This document shows, in pieces, positions 32,727-41,885 of a stretch of 64,000 bases of DNA. A program made the position numbers and the translations under genes. Under the pieces are notes generated by a model. That model made no database searches, was not told where the DNA came from, and worked only from the letters and a program-made list of their open reading frames with translations. The DNA lies in the NCBI RefSeq assembly GCF_900091505.1, contig NZ_LT607409.1, positions 4,712,001 through 4,776,000 on the forward strand, given 5' to 3'. This DNA comes from Micromonospora chokoriensis (GTDB taxonomy: Bacteria > Actinomycetota > Actinomycetes > Mycobacteriales > Micromonosporaceae). Each line of letters begins with the position of its first letter. The first letter of the stretch is position 1.

Positions 32727-34446
32727 CTAACCGGGCATGATCCGTTGCCGCCGGCGCAGCACCGCGGCGCCGACCAGGGCCGCCGCGGCCACCGCGGCGA
32801 GCACCACCTCCGGCCACCAACCGAGCCGGGTGGCGAGGGTACGTCCGTCGTCGAGGCGCAGCTGCCGCACCACGATCTCCCGGGTGTTGAACCCGGTGGC
32901 ATCGCTTACCCGCCCGTCGGGTGCCACGAACCCGGACACGCCGACCGTGGAGGCCATCAACGCCTGACGGCCGTGCTCGACGGCCCGCAACCGGACCATG
33001 GCCAACTGCTGGCGGGCCTCCGCCACGTCGAACGTCGCGTTGTTGGTCTGCACGACCAGCAGTTGCGCGCCGCCGGTGACGGTGTCGCGGACCACAGCGT
33101 CGTAGGCGACCTCGAAGCAGATCACGTCACCCAGCACGGCCGGGCCGACGCGTACCACGCCCGGGGTGCTCCCCGGCACGAAGTCGTTGCGGATCAGGTC
33201 GACCTGCTTGCTGACCATGCGGGCCACGTCGCGCAGCGGCACGTACTCGGCGAACGGCACGGGGTGGCGTTTGGTGTACAGCTGGTCCAGGTCCGCGCCG
33301 GTGCCGGGCCGCCACAGGATGCCCGCGTTGCGGACCTGCCCGGCACCGGGCCCGAGCAGCACCGCGCCGACCAGGATCGGCGCGCGGACGGTGTCGGCGG
33401 CCTGGGAGATCCGCGCACCGGCGCCGGGGTTGCGCAGCGGGTCGATGTCGCTGGAGTTCTCCGGCCACACCACCAGGTCGGGTTGGTCCTGTTGGCCGGC
33501 GGCGACCCGGGCGGCCAGTTCGAGGGTGGCGTCGACGTGGTTGTCGAGCACCGCCTGCCGTTGGGCGTTGAAGTCCAGGCCCAGGCGCGGCACGTTGCCC
33601 TGCACGATCGCCACGGTGACCGTGGCGCCGGACCCGGCGGCGGCGACGGGCACGAGCAGCGCCCCGGCGGTCAACGCGACGGCCACGGCGGCCGGCACGA
33701 GAACGGGACGCCACCGCCACGCCGCCCTGGCGCCATCCTCGCGGGGGGGCGCCCGGCGGGGCGGTGTGGGGGTCGTCCGTGGCGTCCGGCCGGCTGTGCG
33801 GGTGCCCGGTGGTGCCCTCAGGTGCCCGGCGGCGGGCGACGGCCCATCCGCGCCAGGCGGCGGTGACGAGCAGCCCGCCCAGGAGCGACACGGCGAACGT
33901 CACCAGCGGCGCCCCGCCCAGCGAGGCCAGGCGCAGCAGCGGGGAGGTGTCCTGGCTGAACGCCAGCCGCCCCCACGGGAAACCACCGAACGGGGTGCGG
34001 TCGCGCAGGGCTTCCTGCCCGACCCACAGCAGCCCGGTCAGCACCGGCCACGACCAGCGGACGCGGTCGACCAGCGGGGACACCCAGGCGGTGGCCGCGC
34101 CGAGCATCGCCAGGTAGCCGGCCTGCAACAGCGACAGCAGCACCCACGGCAGGTAACCGGTGTGCAGGTTCGTCCAGGCCAGCAGCGGGGCGAAGAGCGC
34201 CACGCCGGTGAGGAAGCCCAGGCCGGCGCCGGCGCGCAACCGCCGCCGGTGGGTGGCGGCGGCCAGCAACGCCACGCCGACCGGGGCGAGCGGCCACACC
34301 CCGTACGGGGGGAACGCCACCAGCAGAGCCAGCCCGGCGGCCACGGCCAGGGGCGCGGCGACCCGCAACGGCAGCGGCTGACCGGTCACGACCGGTCGGG
34401 TCGGCGCTGCCGGGGCGTGGGACTCATCCCGGTCCAGGGTCGTCAC
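32727..34446 (-). pseudogene. lnt: apolipoprotein N-acyltransferase, frameshifted at a G7 tract
   Basis: The gene starts GTG at 34446 (MTTLDRDESHAP). The membrane half is intact (LRVAAPLAVAAGLALLVAFPPYGVW... RTPFGGFPWGRLAFSQ) to about residue 232. At 33743-33749 there is a run of seven G (seven C in the mRNA). After it the frame must shift by one base to continue with REDGARAAWRWRPVLVP and the nitrilase-like domain. That domain keeps the catalytic Glu-Lys-Cys set in WPENSSD, YTKRHPVPFAEYVP and DVICFEVAYD, and ends at 32727. It would N-acylate lipoproteins. It is either a sequencing error, a phase-variable tract, or a real null allele. Confidence 0.85.
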
Positions 34447-35014
34447 CGCTTCACCTCGATCACGGGGCGAAGGCTACCTGGCCGAGGGCCGCAGCAGCCG
34501 CATCGGGCAGCCGACAGTGAGCGGTGCGACGCGATGATCAGGTGATAGGAATGAGGTCGAGGAAGGCCGGCCGAACCTGATCACGAACAGCGGCACGGGC
34601 GCGGTCCGCGCCTCGGGTGGAGACGAAATCGGGGCGCGGCTCGCGCCGCGCCCCGATGCTCCCAGGCCCTTCCCGGCCGGTGTGGCGAGGATGGGGCACG
34701 ACGACCTTCGGACCGACCGGACGCGGACTGGCTGCCCCCGCCGGGCCGTTGTCTACTGGCCGTGCACCTCACCCTGCCCATACACCGGTAACCGCGGCCG
34801 GTTCGCGCCGCCCCGCCGACCCCCGCCCGCTGGACCTGGCCGCCGCGACGATGATGCTGAGAACATGTCGCTCGGCCAGCGGACGAAGGGACGAAGCGAA
34901 CAACAGCCGCTTCCCGTGGTAGGACTCAAAGACGGTACGTGCCGACCCCCGTTGGTTGTCAACCCACACCCGGCCTGTCGTGTGTTGCGACACGGCGTGT
35001 CGGGTCGGCGCGTC
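34447..35014. other. 568-bp intergenic region with two inverted repeats
   Basis: This is the space between lnt and the end of the mutL-like gene, both read leftwards. It holds a 9-bp inverted repeat, TGATCAGGT (34535-34543) and ACCTGATCA (34575-34583), and a 13-bp GC hairpin at 34628-34657. No frame has convincing coding character. A 74-codon minus-strand frame at 34769-34993 has no family match or ribosome binding site. Confidence 0.5.
34628..34657. terminator. 13-bp GC-rich hairpin
   Basis: ATCGGGGCGCGGC (34628-34640) pairs exactly with 34645-34657 across TCGC. No T-run follows. It may terminate a short transcript starting near the upstream inverted repeat. Confidence 0.55.
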
Positions 35015-36352
35015 TCAATGTGTCCGCAGATGGTGACGCAGCAGGGCCCCCGCCGCCGCCCGATGCTCCCGCGCGAGGAGCCCTCCGGCGGCCAGCACGT
35101 AGTCGACGTCGACCACCGCGGCGGCGGCCCGCGGCAACGCCCACCCGCCGGCGTGGTCGGCGAGGACCGCCGCCAACACCTGCCCGGACACGGACGTCGG
35201 GGCGTGCCGCAGCACCCCACCGGAACCCACCAGCAACCGCACGTCACGCAGGTCCCGTCCGGCCCGCTCACCCGTCCCGGCGCCCCGCGCGTGCCGCCGC
35301 AGGGCCACCGTCGCCGCGAGGGTGGCGACCTGGGCGTCCACGGCCCGCTGCGTGTCGTCGACGGCCAGGAACGCCGGGTCGGTGGCCCGACGGTCCGCGT
35401 CGGCCGCCAGGGCGTCGGCGTCGCCCGCAGTCAACAGCCGCTCCTCGACGGCGGCGCGCAGCACCCCGGGGGCGCTCCACCGCATGCCCAGGTCCCCCTC
35501 GACGGTGCGGGCCCGCCAGAGACTGCCGGCGACCTCCCGACCGGGCCCGGTGGCCCGCTCGTCGGGGGTGAGCACCGAGTACACGTCGGTGGTGGCGCCA
35601 CCCACGTCCACCACGGCCAGGTCACCGCCGATGGTGTCGGCGAGCACCTCCACACCGGTGAGGACCGCGTCGGGGGTGGCCGCACGCACCAGCCGCGCGA
35701 ACCGGCTGCCCCGCGACAGTCGCTTACCCCCGATGACGTGACGCAGGAACACCTCGCGGATCGCCGCGCGCGCCGACGCCGGCGCCAGGACCCCGATGCG
35801 GGGCAGGACGTTCTCCGCACCCGTCACCGGCACCCCGGCGGCCGCCAGCAGGGCGGTGAGGTCCTCGCGCACGTCGGCGTTGCCCGCGTACACCACCGGT
35901 CTGCGCCACCGGGCGCGGGCCAGCCGGGTCGCGTTGTGGGTGACCGTGTCGGCGTCACCGCCGTCGGTGCCGCCGACGAGCAGGACCACGTCGGGTCGGG
36001 AGGCGCGCAACGCCGCCAGGTCCGCCGCACCGAGCCGACCGGCCGCCACGTGCACCACGTGCGCGCCGGCGGACAACCCGACGCGCCGCCCGGCCTGCGC
36101 GGTGACCAACGGCTCGTAGCCGATGACGGCCAGCCGCAACCCACCGCCGGCCGACGAACACACGTACCACGGCACGTCGCGGACACCGAGCCCGGCGGTG
36201 GCCGCCGTGACCGCGGCGTCCAGGCCGTGCAGCACGTCGGAGCCGACCGTCGTGGGCGCCGACGCGGCACCCACCAGCACACCGGCGGCCAGGTCCACCA
36301 CCGCCGCCTTGGTGTACGTCGACCCGACGTCCGCGCAGACCGCCAGGGTCAC
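35015..36352 (-). CDS. MutL/GlmL-type reactivating ATPase for a B12 aminomutase
   Basis: A 445-residue actin-fold ATPase. Phosphate 1 is VCADVGSTYTKAAVVD (residues about 4-20) and phosphate 2 is LAVVDVGGATTDVYSV. Other family features are LLVGGTDGGD and YAGNADVREDL. GlmL/MutL proteins accompany adenosylcobalamin mutases and are thought to exchange damaged cofactor, so here it should service KamDE. It starts GTG at 36352, overlapping the stop of the hotdog gene by 4 bp. It is the last gene of the operon. The partner subunit found in some clostridia is not seen. Confidence 0.87.
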   Translation of the reverse strand: MTLAVCADVGSTYTKAAVVDLAAGVLVGAASAPTTVGSDVLHGLDAAVTAATAGLGVRDVPWYVCSSAGGGLRLAVIGYEPLVTAQAGRRVGLSAGAHVVHVAAGRLGAADLAALRASRPDVVLLVGGTDGGDADTVTHNATRLARARWRRPVVYAGNADVREDLTALLAAAGVPVTGAENVLPRIGVLAPASARAAIREVFLRHVIGGKRLSRGSRFARLVRAATPDAVLTGVEVLADTIGGDLAVVDVGGATTDVYSVLTPDERATGPGREVAGSLWRARTVEGDLGMRWSAPGVLRAAVEERLLTAGDADALAADADRRATDPAFLAVDDTQRAVDAQVATLAATVALRRHARGAGTGERAGRDLRDVRLLVGSGGVLRHAPTSVSGQVLAAVLADHAGGWALPRAAAAVVDVDYVLAAGGLLAREHRAAAGALLRHHLRTH

Positions 36353-36750
36353 AGGTCTTCGCTGGCGGCGGGGACGACCACGGTGCCGGTCGCGGTGACC
36401 GCCACGATCGGCGGGTCCAGGACCTCCGCGGCGGACCCGGAGCGGTCCGGGCGACCCCGGCACACCACCACGCACGCCAACTCCAGGGTGCGGCTGCGGG
36501 AGCCCACCCGCGACACCCGCGCGGTCACCTCCACCACGTCACCGGCGTGGACGGGAGCGCTGAACCGCACGTCGGAGTACCCGGCGAACAACCCCTCGTC
36601 GCCGTCGGTGCGGATACACACCTCGGTCGCCACGTCCCCGAACAACCCCAGGGCGTACGCCCCGTCGACCAGGTTGCCCGCGTAGTGCGCGTGCGAGTAC
36701 GGCACATACCGCCGGTGCGTCACGGTCAACCCGAGCCGTTCGTCGGTCAT
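36349..36750 (-). CDS. kal: 3-aminobutyryl-CoA ammonia-lyase-like hotdog protein
   Basis: A 133-residue hotdog-fold protein. It has YVPYSHAHYAGNLVDGAYALGLFGDVATEVCIRTDGDEGLFAGYSDVRFSAPVHAGDVVEV, the hallmark YSHAHYAGNLVDGA region of Kal/beta-alanyl-CoA:ammonia lyases. In lysine fermentation Kal removes ammonia from L-3-aminobutyryl-CoA to give crotonyl-CoA. The position between kamE and the reactivase supports this. A generic acyl-CoA thioesterase is the alternative, but the motif and neighbours favour Kal. Confidence 0.82.
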   Translation of the reverse strand: MTDERLGLTVTHRRYVPYSHAHYAGNLVDGAYALGLFGDVATEVCIRTDGDEGLFAGYSDVRFSAPVHAGDVVEVTARVSRVGSRSRTLELACVVVCRGRPDRSGSAAEVLDPPIVAVTATGTVVVPAASEDL

Positions 36751-36763
36751 GCCCCTACCGTCC

Positions 36764-37513
36764 TCATGCCATCGCCTTCCGCTTCGTGATCAGGGCGTGC
36801 ACGAGGTAACTGGCCACCTCGCCGGGCGTGGTGCCCCGACCGAAGATCCGGTCCACACCCAACTCGTCGGTCATCGTCTCGTCGAACCGGGGACCACCGA
36901 CGATCAGCAGCGGCCGCCGGCCCGCGGGCATCGCCTCCCGGAACGCCGCGGACATCTCCCGGGTGTTGTGCAGGTGCGCGTCGCGTTGCGTGACGACCTG
37001 CGACACCAGCACCGCGTCGGCCTTCTCCACCCGGGCCATCTCCACCAACTCCGGCACACTGACCTGCGCACCCATGTTGGTGACCTTCAACTCCCGGTAG
37101 TACTCCAGGCCCTTCTCCCCCGCGATGCCCTTCACGTTGAGGATCGCGTCGATGCCCACGGTGTGCGCGTCGGTGCCGATGCACGCCCCGACCACCGACA
37201 GCTTGCGCCGCAACCGCTGCTTGATGACCGTGTTGACGTCCTTCGCCGACAGCAGCGCGAAGTCCCGTTCCACCACCTGCACCGCGTTCAGGTCGACCAG
37301 GTGGTTGACCCGCCCGTACACGACGAAGAACGTGAACCCGTCGCCCATCGGTTTGGCGTGCACCACCATCGCCGGGTCGATGCCCATCTTGTTGGCCAAC
37401 TGCACCGCCGCGCCCTCGGCCCGCTTGTCGTGCGACACCGGCAGGGTGAACGACACCTGCACCATCCCGTCACCGGTGGTGTCCCCGTACGGGCGCACGA
37501 TCGTATTACTCAC
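36764..37513 (-). CDS. kamE: lysine 5,6-aminomutase beta subunit
   Basis: A 249-residue cobalamin-binding subunit. It has the base-off motif DAHTVG (D115, H117, G120), with a lysine at K128 (NVKGIAGEKG) 11 residues after the His, in the place of the PLP-linked lysine of the clostridial enzyme. The C-terminal Rossmann-like domain has VSVPELVEMARVEKADAVLVSQVVTQ. It starts GTG at 37513, overlapping the kamD stop by 8 bp. With KamD it moves the terminal amino group of beta-lysine from C6 to C5. Confidence 0.95.
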   Translation of the reverse strand: MSNTIVRPYGDTTGDGMVQVSFTLPVSHDKRAEGAAVQLANKMGIDPAMVVHAKPMGDGFTFFVVYGRVNHLVDLNAVQVVERDFALLSAKDVNTVIKQRLRRKLSVVGACIGTDAHTVGIDAILNVKGIAGEKGLEYYRELKVTNMGAQVSVPELVEMARVEKADAVLVSQVVTQRDAHLHNTREMSAAFREAMPAGRRPLLIVGGPRFDETMTDELGVDRIFGRGTTPGEVASYLVHALITKRKAMA

Positions 37514-39065
37514 GCCCCGCCTCCAGGATCTCCGTGGCCGGGTTGCAGTAGTCCGCCTCGTGCGCGGCCACCCCGGCCAGGCCCTTGCCCCGGTCCGCGG
37601 GCCGCTTCATGATCCCGAACGTGCCCTCGGCGATCGCCGTCAGCAACGTCTGCTCCCCGATGCGCTCCAACAGGTCCAGCGCCTCACCGAGAACCTGGTT
37701 GGCGCGGCGGCGGATGAACCCGCCCGGCGCCGGCACGAAGTCCTCGTGCAGCCCACCGGCCGCGCCCAACACGTACCGCACGTTCTGCAGGGCGATGTCC
37801 CGGTCCGACAACCACGGCGTCACCACCGCCTCGGTCATCATCCCCACCAGCAGGATGCCCTGACCGGTCAGCGCCCCCGCCAGGTTGAAGAACCCGTCGA
37901 GCAGGTTGCCCCGGAACACGTCACCGGTCATGTGCTTCGTCGGCGGCATCCACTTCAACGGCGCGTCGGGGAACAACTCCCGCGCCAACAGGGCGTGCGC
38001 CAACTCCAGCCGGAACGACTCCGGCACCTCCGGGTTGATCTCGAACGCGTGCCCCAGGCCCAACTGCCAGTCCGCCAACCCCGCCTCGTGCGCGAAGAAT
38101 TCGTTGAGCAGCTGCGACACCGTCACCGTGTGCGCCTCGTCGACAGCGTCGGCGGTGGTCAGGTAGTTGTCCTCACCGGTGTTGATGATGATCCCGGCGC
38201 GCGCGTGCACCTGCCGGGAGAACCGCTGGTCGACGAACGTGCGCACCGGGTTGATGTCGCGGAACAGGATCCCGTACATCGAGTCGTTGAGCATCATGTC
38301 GAGCCGTTCCAGACCGGCGAGCGTCGCCATCTCCGGCATGCACAACCCGGACGCGTAGTTGGTCAACCGCACGTACCGGCCGACCTCCTTCGACGACTCG
38401 TCCAACGCCGCGCGCATCAACCGGAAGTTCTCCTGCGTGGCGTACGTGCCGGCGAACCCCTCCCGGGTCGCACCCTCGGGCACGTAGTCCAACAGCGACT
38501 GCCCCGTGGAACGGATCACCGCGATCACGTCCGCGCCGGCCCGCGCCGCCGCCTGCGCCTGCGGAATGTCCTCGTAGATGTCGCCCGTGGCCACGATCAG
38601 GTAGATCCACGGCCGCTGCGCCGGGTCACCGTGACGCTTCACGAGCCGGTCCCGCTCGGCGCGCCGCCGGTCGATGCGCCGGACGCCCGCCCCGACGGCC
38701 TTACGCGCCGCGCGGCGCGCCGCCGTCGCCGCCCGACCGGTGGGCTGGCTGAACCGCACCGACCCGGCCGCCGCCTTCTGCGCCAACAACGTCACATCGG
38801 TGAGGCCCTCACGGGCCAGAGCGTCGAAGACCGGCACCGCCACCCCGTGCCCCAGACCGACGTCCGCGGCGACCGCGTCGACGAGCCGGTTCACCCACGG
38901 GATGCCGTCCGGGTCGGCGCCGGTCACCCCGGCCAGCCGCAGCACCGCCCGCTCCACCGACACCGTCGTGTGGCTGCGGGCCAGGTCCACCACCGGCTGC
39001 CCGGCCCGACGCGCCAACTCCCGCGCCCGCGCCACCAGCACCGGATCAAGATCAAGCTTGCTCAT
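37506..39065 (-). CDS. kamD: lysine 5,6-aminomutase alpha subunit
   Basis: A 519-residue catalytic subunit, of family length. It has ARELARRAGQPVVDLARSHTTVSVERAVLRLAGV at the N terminus. The TIM barrel contains IYLIVATGDIYEDIPQAQAAARAGADVIAVIRSTGQSLLDYVPEG and GTYATQENFRLMRAALDE, with GLCMPEMATLAGLERLDMMLNDSMYGILFRDIN and the PPTKHMTGD stretch later. It binds PLP and adenosylcobalamin with KamE. It sits in the middle of the operon, 48 bp after the amidohydrolase, with its stop inside the kamE start. Confidence 0.96.
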   Translation of the reverse strand: MSKLDLDPVLVARARELARRAGQPVVDLARSHTTVSVERAVLRLAGVTGADPDGIPWVNRLVDAVAADVGLGHGVAVPVFDALAREGLTDVTLLAQKAAAGSVRFSQPTGRAATAARRAARKAVGAGVRRIDRRRAERDRLVKRHGDPAQRPWIYLIVATGDIYEDIPQAQAAARAGADVIAVIRSTGQSLLDYVPEGATREGFAGTYATQENFRLMRAALDESSKEVGRYVRLTNYASGLCMPEMATLAGLERLDMMLNDSMYGILFRDINPVRTFVDQRFSRQVHARAGIIINTGEDNYLTTADAVDEAHTVTVSQLLNEFFAHEAGLADWQLGLGHAFEINPEVPESFRLELAHALLARELFPDAPLKWMPPTKHMTGDVFRGNLLDGFFNLAGALTGQGILLVGMMTEAVVTPWLSDRDIALQNVRYVLGAAGGLHEDFVPAPGGFIRRRANQVLGEALDLLERIGEQTLLTAIAEGTFGIMKRPADRGKGLAGVAAHEADYCNPATEILEAGRE

Positions 39066-39113
39066 CGACCATCCACTCGTTCCTGTGCCTGATGGTTCGC
39101 TCGCTGCGCTCGC

Positions 39114-40679
39114 TCACGATGACCCTTCCTCGTAGATGACCTCACCGCGCAGCACCAGACGCCGACACACCGGCAACGGCGTCGGATCGTCCGGGCCCCG
39201 CAGCTCCGGGTCCTCGGCCAGCACCACCGGCAGACCCCGCTCCACCCCCGCCGGCGTCGACCACACCGCGAACGTCGCCGGCGCACCCAACGCGAGGACC
39301 CCCTCCACGTCCAGGTGCACCGCCCGCCACCCACCACGGGTGTGCGCGGCGAACGCCGCCCGCACACTCATCCGCTGCGCCGGGTTGTGGTGCGCCGCCG
39401 CCGCCCGCACCGACCCCCACGGATCCAACGGCGTCACCGGCGAATCCGACCCGAACGCCAACGCCACACCCACCGAGTGCAGCGCACCCATCGGATTCGA
39501 CTCCAACGACCGGTCCAACCCCAACCGCGCCTCATACATCCGACCCGCGCCACCCCACAACCGGTCGAACGCCGGCTGCATGCTCGCCACGACCCCGTAC
39601 TCCACGAACCGGGCGATCAACCGCCGGTTCATGATCTCCGCGTGCTCGATGCGGTGCCGGGCCGCGCGCAACCGCTCCACACCCACCGTCGCGGCAGCCG
39701 CCGCGAACCCGTCCAGCACCGTGCCGATCGCCGCGTCACCGATCGCGTGGAAACCCCCCTGCACGCCGTGCGCCGCGCAGTCCAACAGGTGATCACGCAC
39801 CTGCTCGACCGTCAGGTACCCGTGCCCGCACCCGTCGCCGTCGTCGTACGCCCGCGACACGTGCGCCGTCCGCGACCCCAACGCCCCGTCGGCGAACAGA
39901 TCACCCCCGGCGCCCACGGCACCCAACTCCCGGGCCCGCGCCGCGCCACCCAACTCACCCCAGTACCCGTACACCTCCGGCACCCCCGCACCGGAGATGC
40001 CCAACAACCCGGTGAAATCCTCCTCGTCGGAGATGTCCGGACCACCGCACTCGTGCACCGCCGCGATCCCCAGCGACGCCGCATGCGACAGGGCCACCCG
40101 CTGCGCGGCGACCCGCTGCGCCCGGCTCACCGACCCCTGCGCCGCCGCCCGCACCACGTGGTGCGCGTCGCGCCGCAACCACCCCGACGCGTCGAACCCG
40201 GCCGCCTGCGCCGCCTGCGGACACGCCGCCAGCAACGCCGACGACACCAACGCCGAATGGATCGACGCCTGCGACAGGTACACCCGCCGACCACCGGCCG
40301 CCCGGTCCAACGCCGCCGCGTCCGGCAACGCCGGATCCGACCAGCCCGACTCGTCCCAGCCGTGCCCCAGCACCACCGCGTCCGCCGGCAGACCCGCCGC
40401 GAACCCGGCCACCGCGTCCAACAACTGCGCAGCCGAACGCATCCCGGACAACTCCAGCCCGGACAACGCCAACCCCGTGTCGGTGGCGTGCACGTGCGCG
40501 TCGACGAACGCCGGGGTCACCAACGCCCCGTCCAGGTCCACCACCCGATCGGCCGGCGGCGCGTCACCGTCGGTCCCCAACCAGGCAATCCGCCCACCGG
40601 ACACCAGCAGCGCTGTCGCACTCGGGTCGGCGGGACAGTGCAGCACGCCGCCGCGGTACAACGTCGAGGGGTTCGTCAT
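39114..40679 (-). CDS. YtcJ-like amidohydrolase inside the lysine operon
   Basis: A 521-residue metal-dependent amidohydrolase. It has VTPAFVDAHVHATDTGLAL (HxH metal site), GIAAVHECGGPDIS, FHAIGDAAIGTVLDGF, RIEHAEIMNRRLIARF, and FGSDSPVTPLDPWGSV with the catalytic Asp. This is the YtcJ/NfdA group. No step of the known lysine 3,5-diaminohexanoate route needs such an enzyme, yet it is 4 bp from kdd and 48 bp from kamD. It may hydrolyse an N-acylated intermediate. Alternatively it belongs to the conserved rbpA/ppm1 neighbourhood and was joined here by chance. Confidence 0.88.
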   Translation of the reverse strand: MTNPSTLYRGGVLHCPADPSATALLVSGGRIAWLGTDGDAPPADRVVDLDGALVTPAFVDAHVHATDTGLALSGLELSGMRSAAQLLDAVAGFAAGLPADAVVLGHGWDESGWSDPALPDAAALDRAAGGRRVYLSQASIHSALVSSALLAACPQAAQAAGFDASGWLRRDAHHVVRAAAQGSVSRAQRVAAQRVALSHAASLGIAAVHECGGPDISDEEDFTGLLGISGAGVPEVYGYWGELGGAARARELGAVGAGGDLFADGALGSRTAHVSRAYDDGDGCGHGYLTVEQVRDHLLDCAAHGVQGGFHAIGDAAIGTVLDGFAAAAATVGVERLRAARHRIEHAEIMNRRLIARFVEYGVVASMQPAFDRLWGGAGRMYEARLGLDRSLESNPMGALHSVGVALAFGSDSPVTPLDPWGSVRAAAAHHNPAQRMSVRAAFAAHTRGGWRAVHLDVEGVLALGAPATFAVWSTPAGVERGLPVVLAEDPELRGPDDPTPLPVCRRLVLRGEVIYEEGSS

Positions 40680-40683
40680 GACC

Positions 40684-41745
40684 TCAGTCTGCCGCGATCC
40701 GCGCCGCGAACAGCTGACGCACCCCCGGCTCGGCGCGCAGCAACCCCAACGCCAACTCCGCGTGCCCCGGCACGTACCCGTTGCCCACCAGCATCGTCAC
40801 GTCCGCCGCCAACCCCTCCGCGCCCAACGCCGCCGCCGAGAAGCTCGTCGCCATCGAGAAGAAGATCACCGTGCCGCCGTCCGCGGTGGCCAACACCGCG
40901 CCGTGCTCACACCCCGGCACGTCCACGCACACCACTGTCACGTCCGCCGGCGCGCCCAGGGCGGTGGTCACCGCCGTGGACACCCCCACCGGATCCCGGG
41001 CGTCGGCCACCGCCACCGCAGACGCCAGCCCGGCGGCCGTCAGCGCGTCGCGCTCCGCCGCCACCGGCACCACCCCGACGGTACGCGCGGCGCCCACCCG
41101 CCGCGCCGCCGCGAGCGACAACGACCCGCTCTTACCGGCCCCGCCGATCACCGCCACCCGCACCGGCGTCGGGTCACCGACACGACGACGGTCCTCGACG
41201 TAGCGTGACACCACCCGAGCGGTCAACGCGGGCGCCCCACACACGTCCAGCACCGCCAGGGACAACTGCGGGTCCTCGTCGTCGGGCAGCACCGCCGCGA
41301 TGGACCGGGCGAACAGGATCGCCCACCCGTCACACGGCACCTGCTCACTGCGCCCGTCCCACCGAGCCAGCCCGTCGGTCACGACCAGCGGGGTCAGCGT
41401 CAACGACACCAGGGTCGCCACCCGCTCGCCGACCTTCAACCCCAACGGGGAACGCCGCCCGGCCTCCTCGACAGTGCCGATCAACATCCCACCGGACCCG
41501 GTCACCGGGTTCTGCATCTTGCCCCGCGTCGAGATGATCTCCAGCACCTCGGCGCGGACCGCGTCGCCGTTCCCGCCGTGCTTCTCCGACAACTGCCGGA
41601 AACTCGCCGCGTCCAGGTTCAGCCGCTGCACCCGGATCCGCACCTCGTTCGGCGCTATCGCCGCCGACGCGTCCAGGCGCCAGGCCGCCTGCGGCAGCAC
41701 CCCCGCCGGTTGCACGACGCGGTGCAGTCCCACCGGTGACGTCAC
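40684..41745 (-). CDS. kdd: L-erythro-3,5-diaminohexanoate dehydrogenase
   Basis: A 353-residue enzyme. The family N terminus GLHRVVQPAGVLPQAAWRLD is followed by RLNLDAASFRQL and the characteristic STRGKMQNPVTGSGGMLIGTVEEAG. The NAD-binding segment is VAVIGGAGKSGSLSLAAARRVG. It oxidatively deaminates 3,5-diaminohexanoate to 5-amino-3-oxohexanoate. It starts GTG at 41745 after GGGGAGG; a longer frame lacks this. It is the first gene of the leftward operon, divergent from kamA. Confidence 0.93.
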   Translation of the reverse strand: MTSPVGLHRVVQPAGVLPQAAWRLDASAAIAPNEVRIRVQRLNLDAASFRQLSEKHGGNGDAVRAEVLEIISTRGKMQNPVTGSGGMLIGTVEEAGRRSPLGLKVGERVATLVSLTLTPLVVTDGLARWDGRSEQVPCDGWAILFARSIAAVLPDDEDPQLSLAVLDVCGAPALTARVVSRYVEDRRRVGDPTPVRVAVIGGAGKSGSLSLAAARRVGAARTVGVVPVAAERDALTAAGLASAVAVADARDPVGVSTAVTTALGAPADVTVVCVDVPGCEHGAVLATADGGTVIFFSMATSFSAAALGAEGLAADVTMLVGNGYVPGHAELALGLLRAEPGVRQLFAARIAAD

Positions 41746-41885
41746 GCCAACCTCCCCTGCCCAGCCGCCCGAAGCCCCGGTCAAGGCTCGCGTAGCGGGA
41801 AAACTTACGGCAGACTAGTTTCTGTACCGAATATTTTCCAGTAGCCTTCGGGCCCGTCGATCACCAGCACCACCGAGGAGGGGCC
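41746..41885. promoter_or_regulatory. divergent promoter region of kamA and the kdd operon
   Basis: A 140-bp space with an AT-rich centre (41798-41845, including ACTAGTTTCTG and CGAATATTTTCC), unlike the coding flanks. It should hold both promoters. No B12 box or lysine-riboswitch-like pattern could be recognised by eye. Confidence 0.5.

Noticed and set aside
34769..34993. 74-codon minus-strand frame as a small gene
   Set aside because: It has no ribosome binding site, no recognisable domain and no context. Its composition is as expected by chance in this GC range.
37125..41537. Long plus-strand frames opposite kamD, the amidohydrolase and kdd
   Set aside because: They are Arg, Pro and His-rich with no family motifs. 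The minus-strand genes are textbook family members.
41746..41885. Possible cobalamin or lysine riboswitch ahead of the lysine genes
   Set aside because: The region is only 140 bp and shared by two genes. No B12 box or lysine riboswitch core could be seen by eye.
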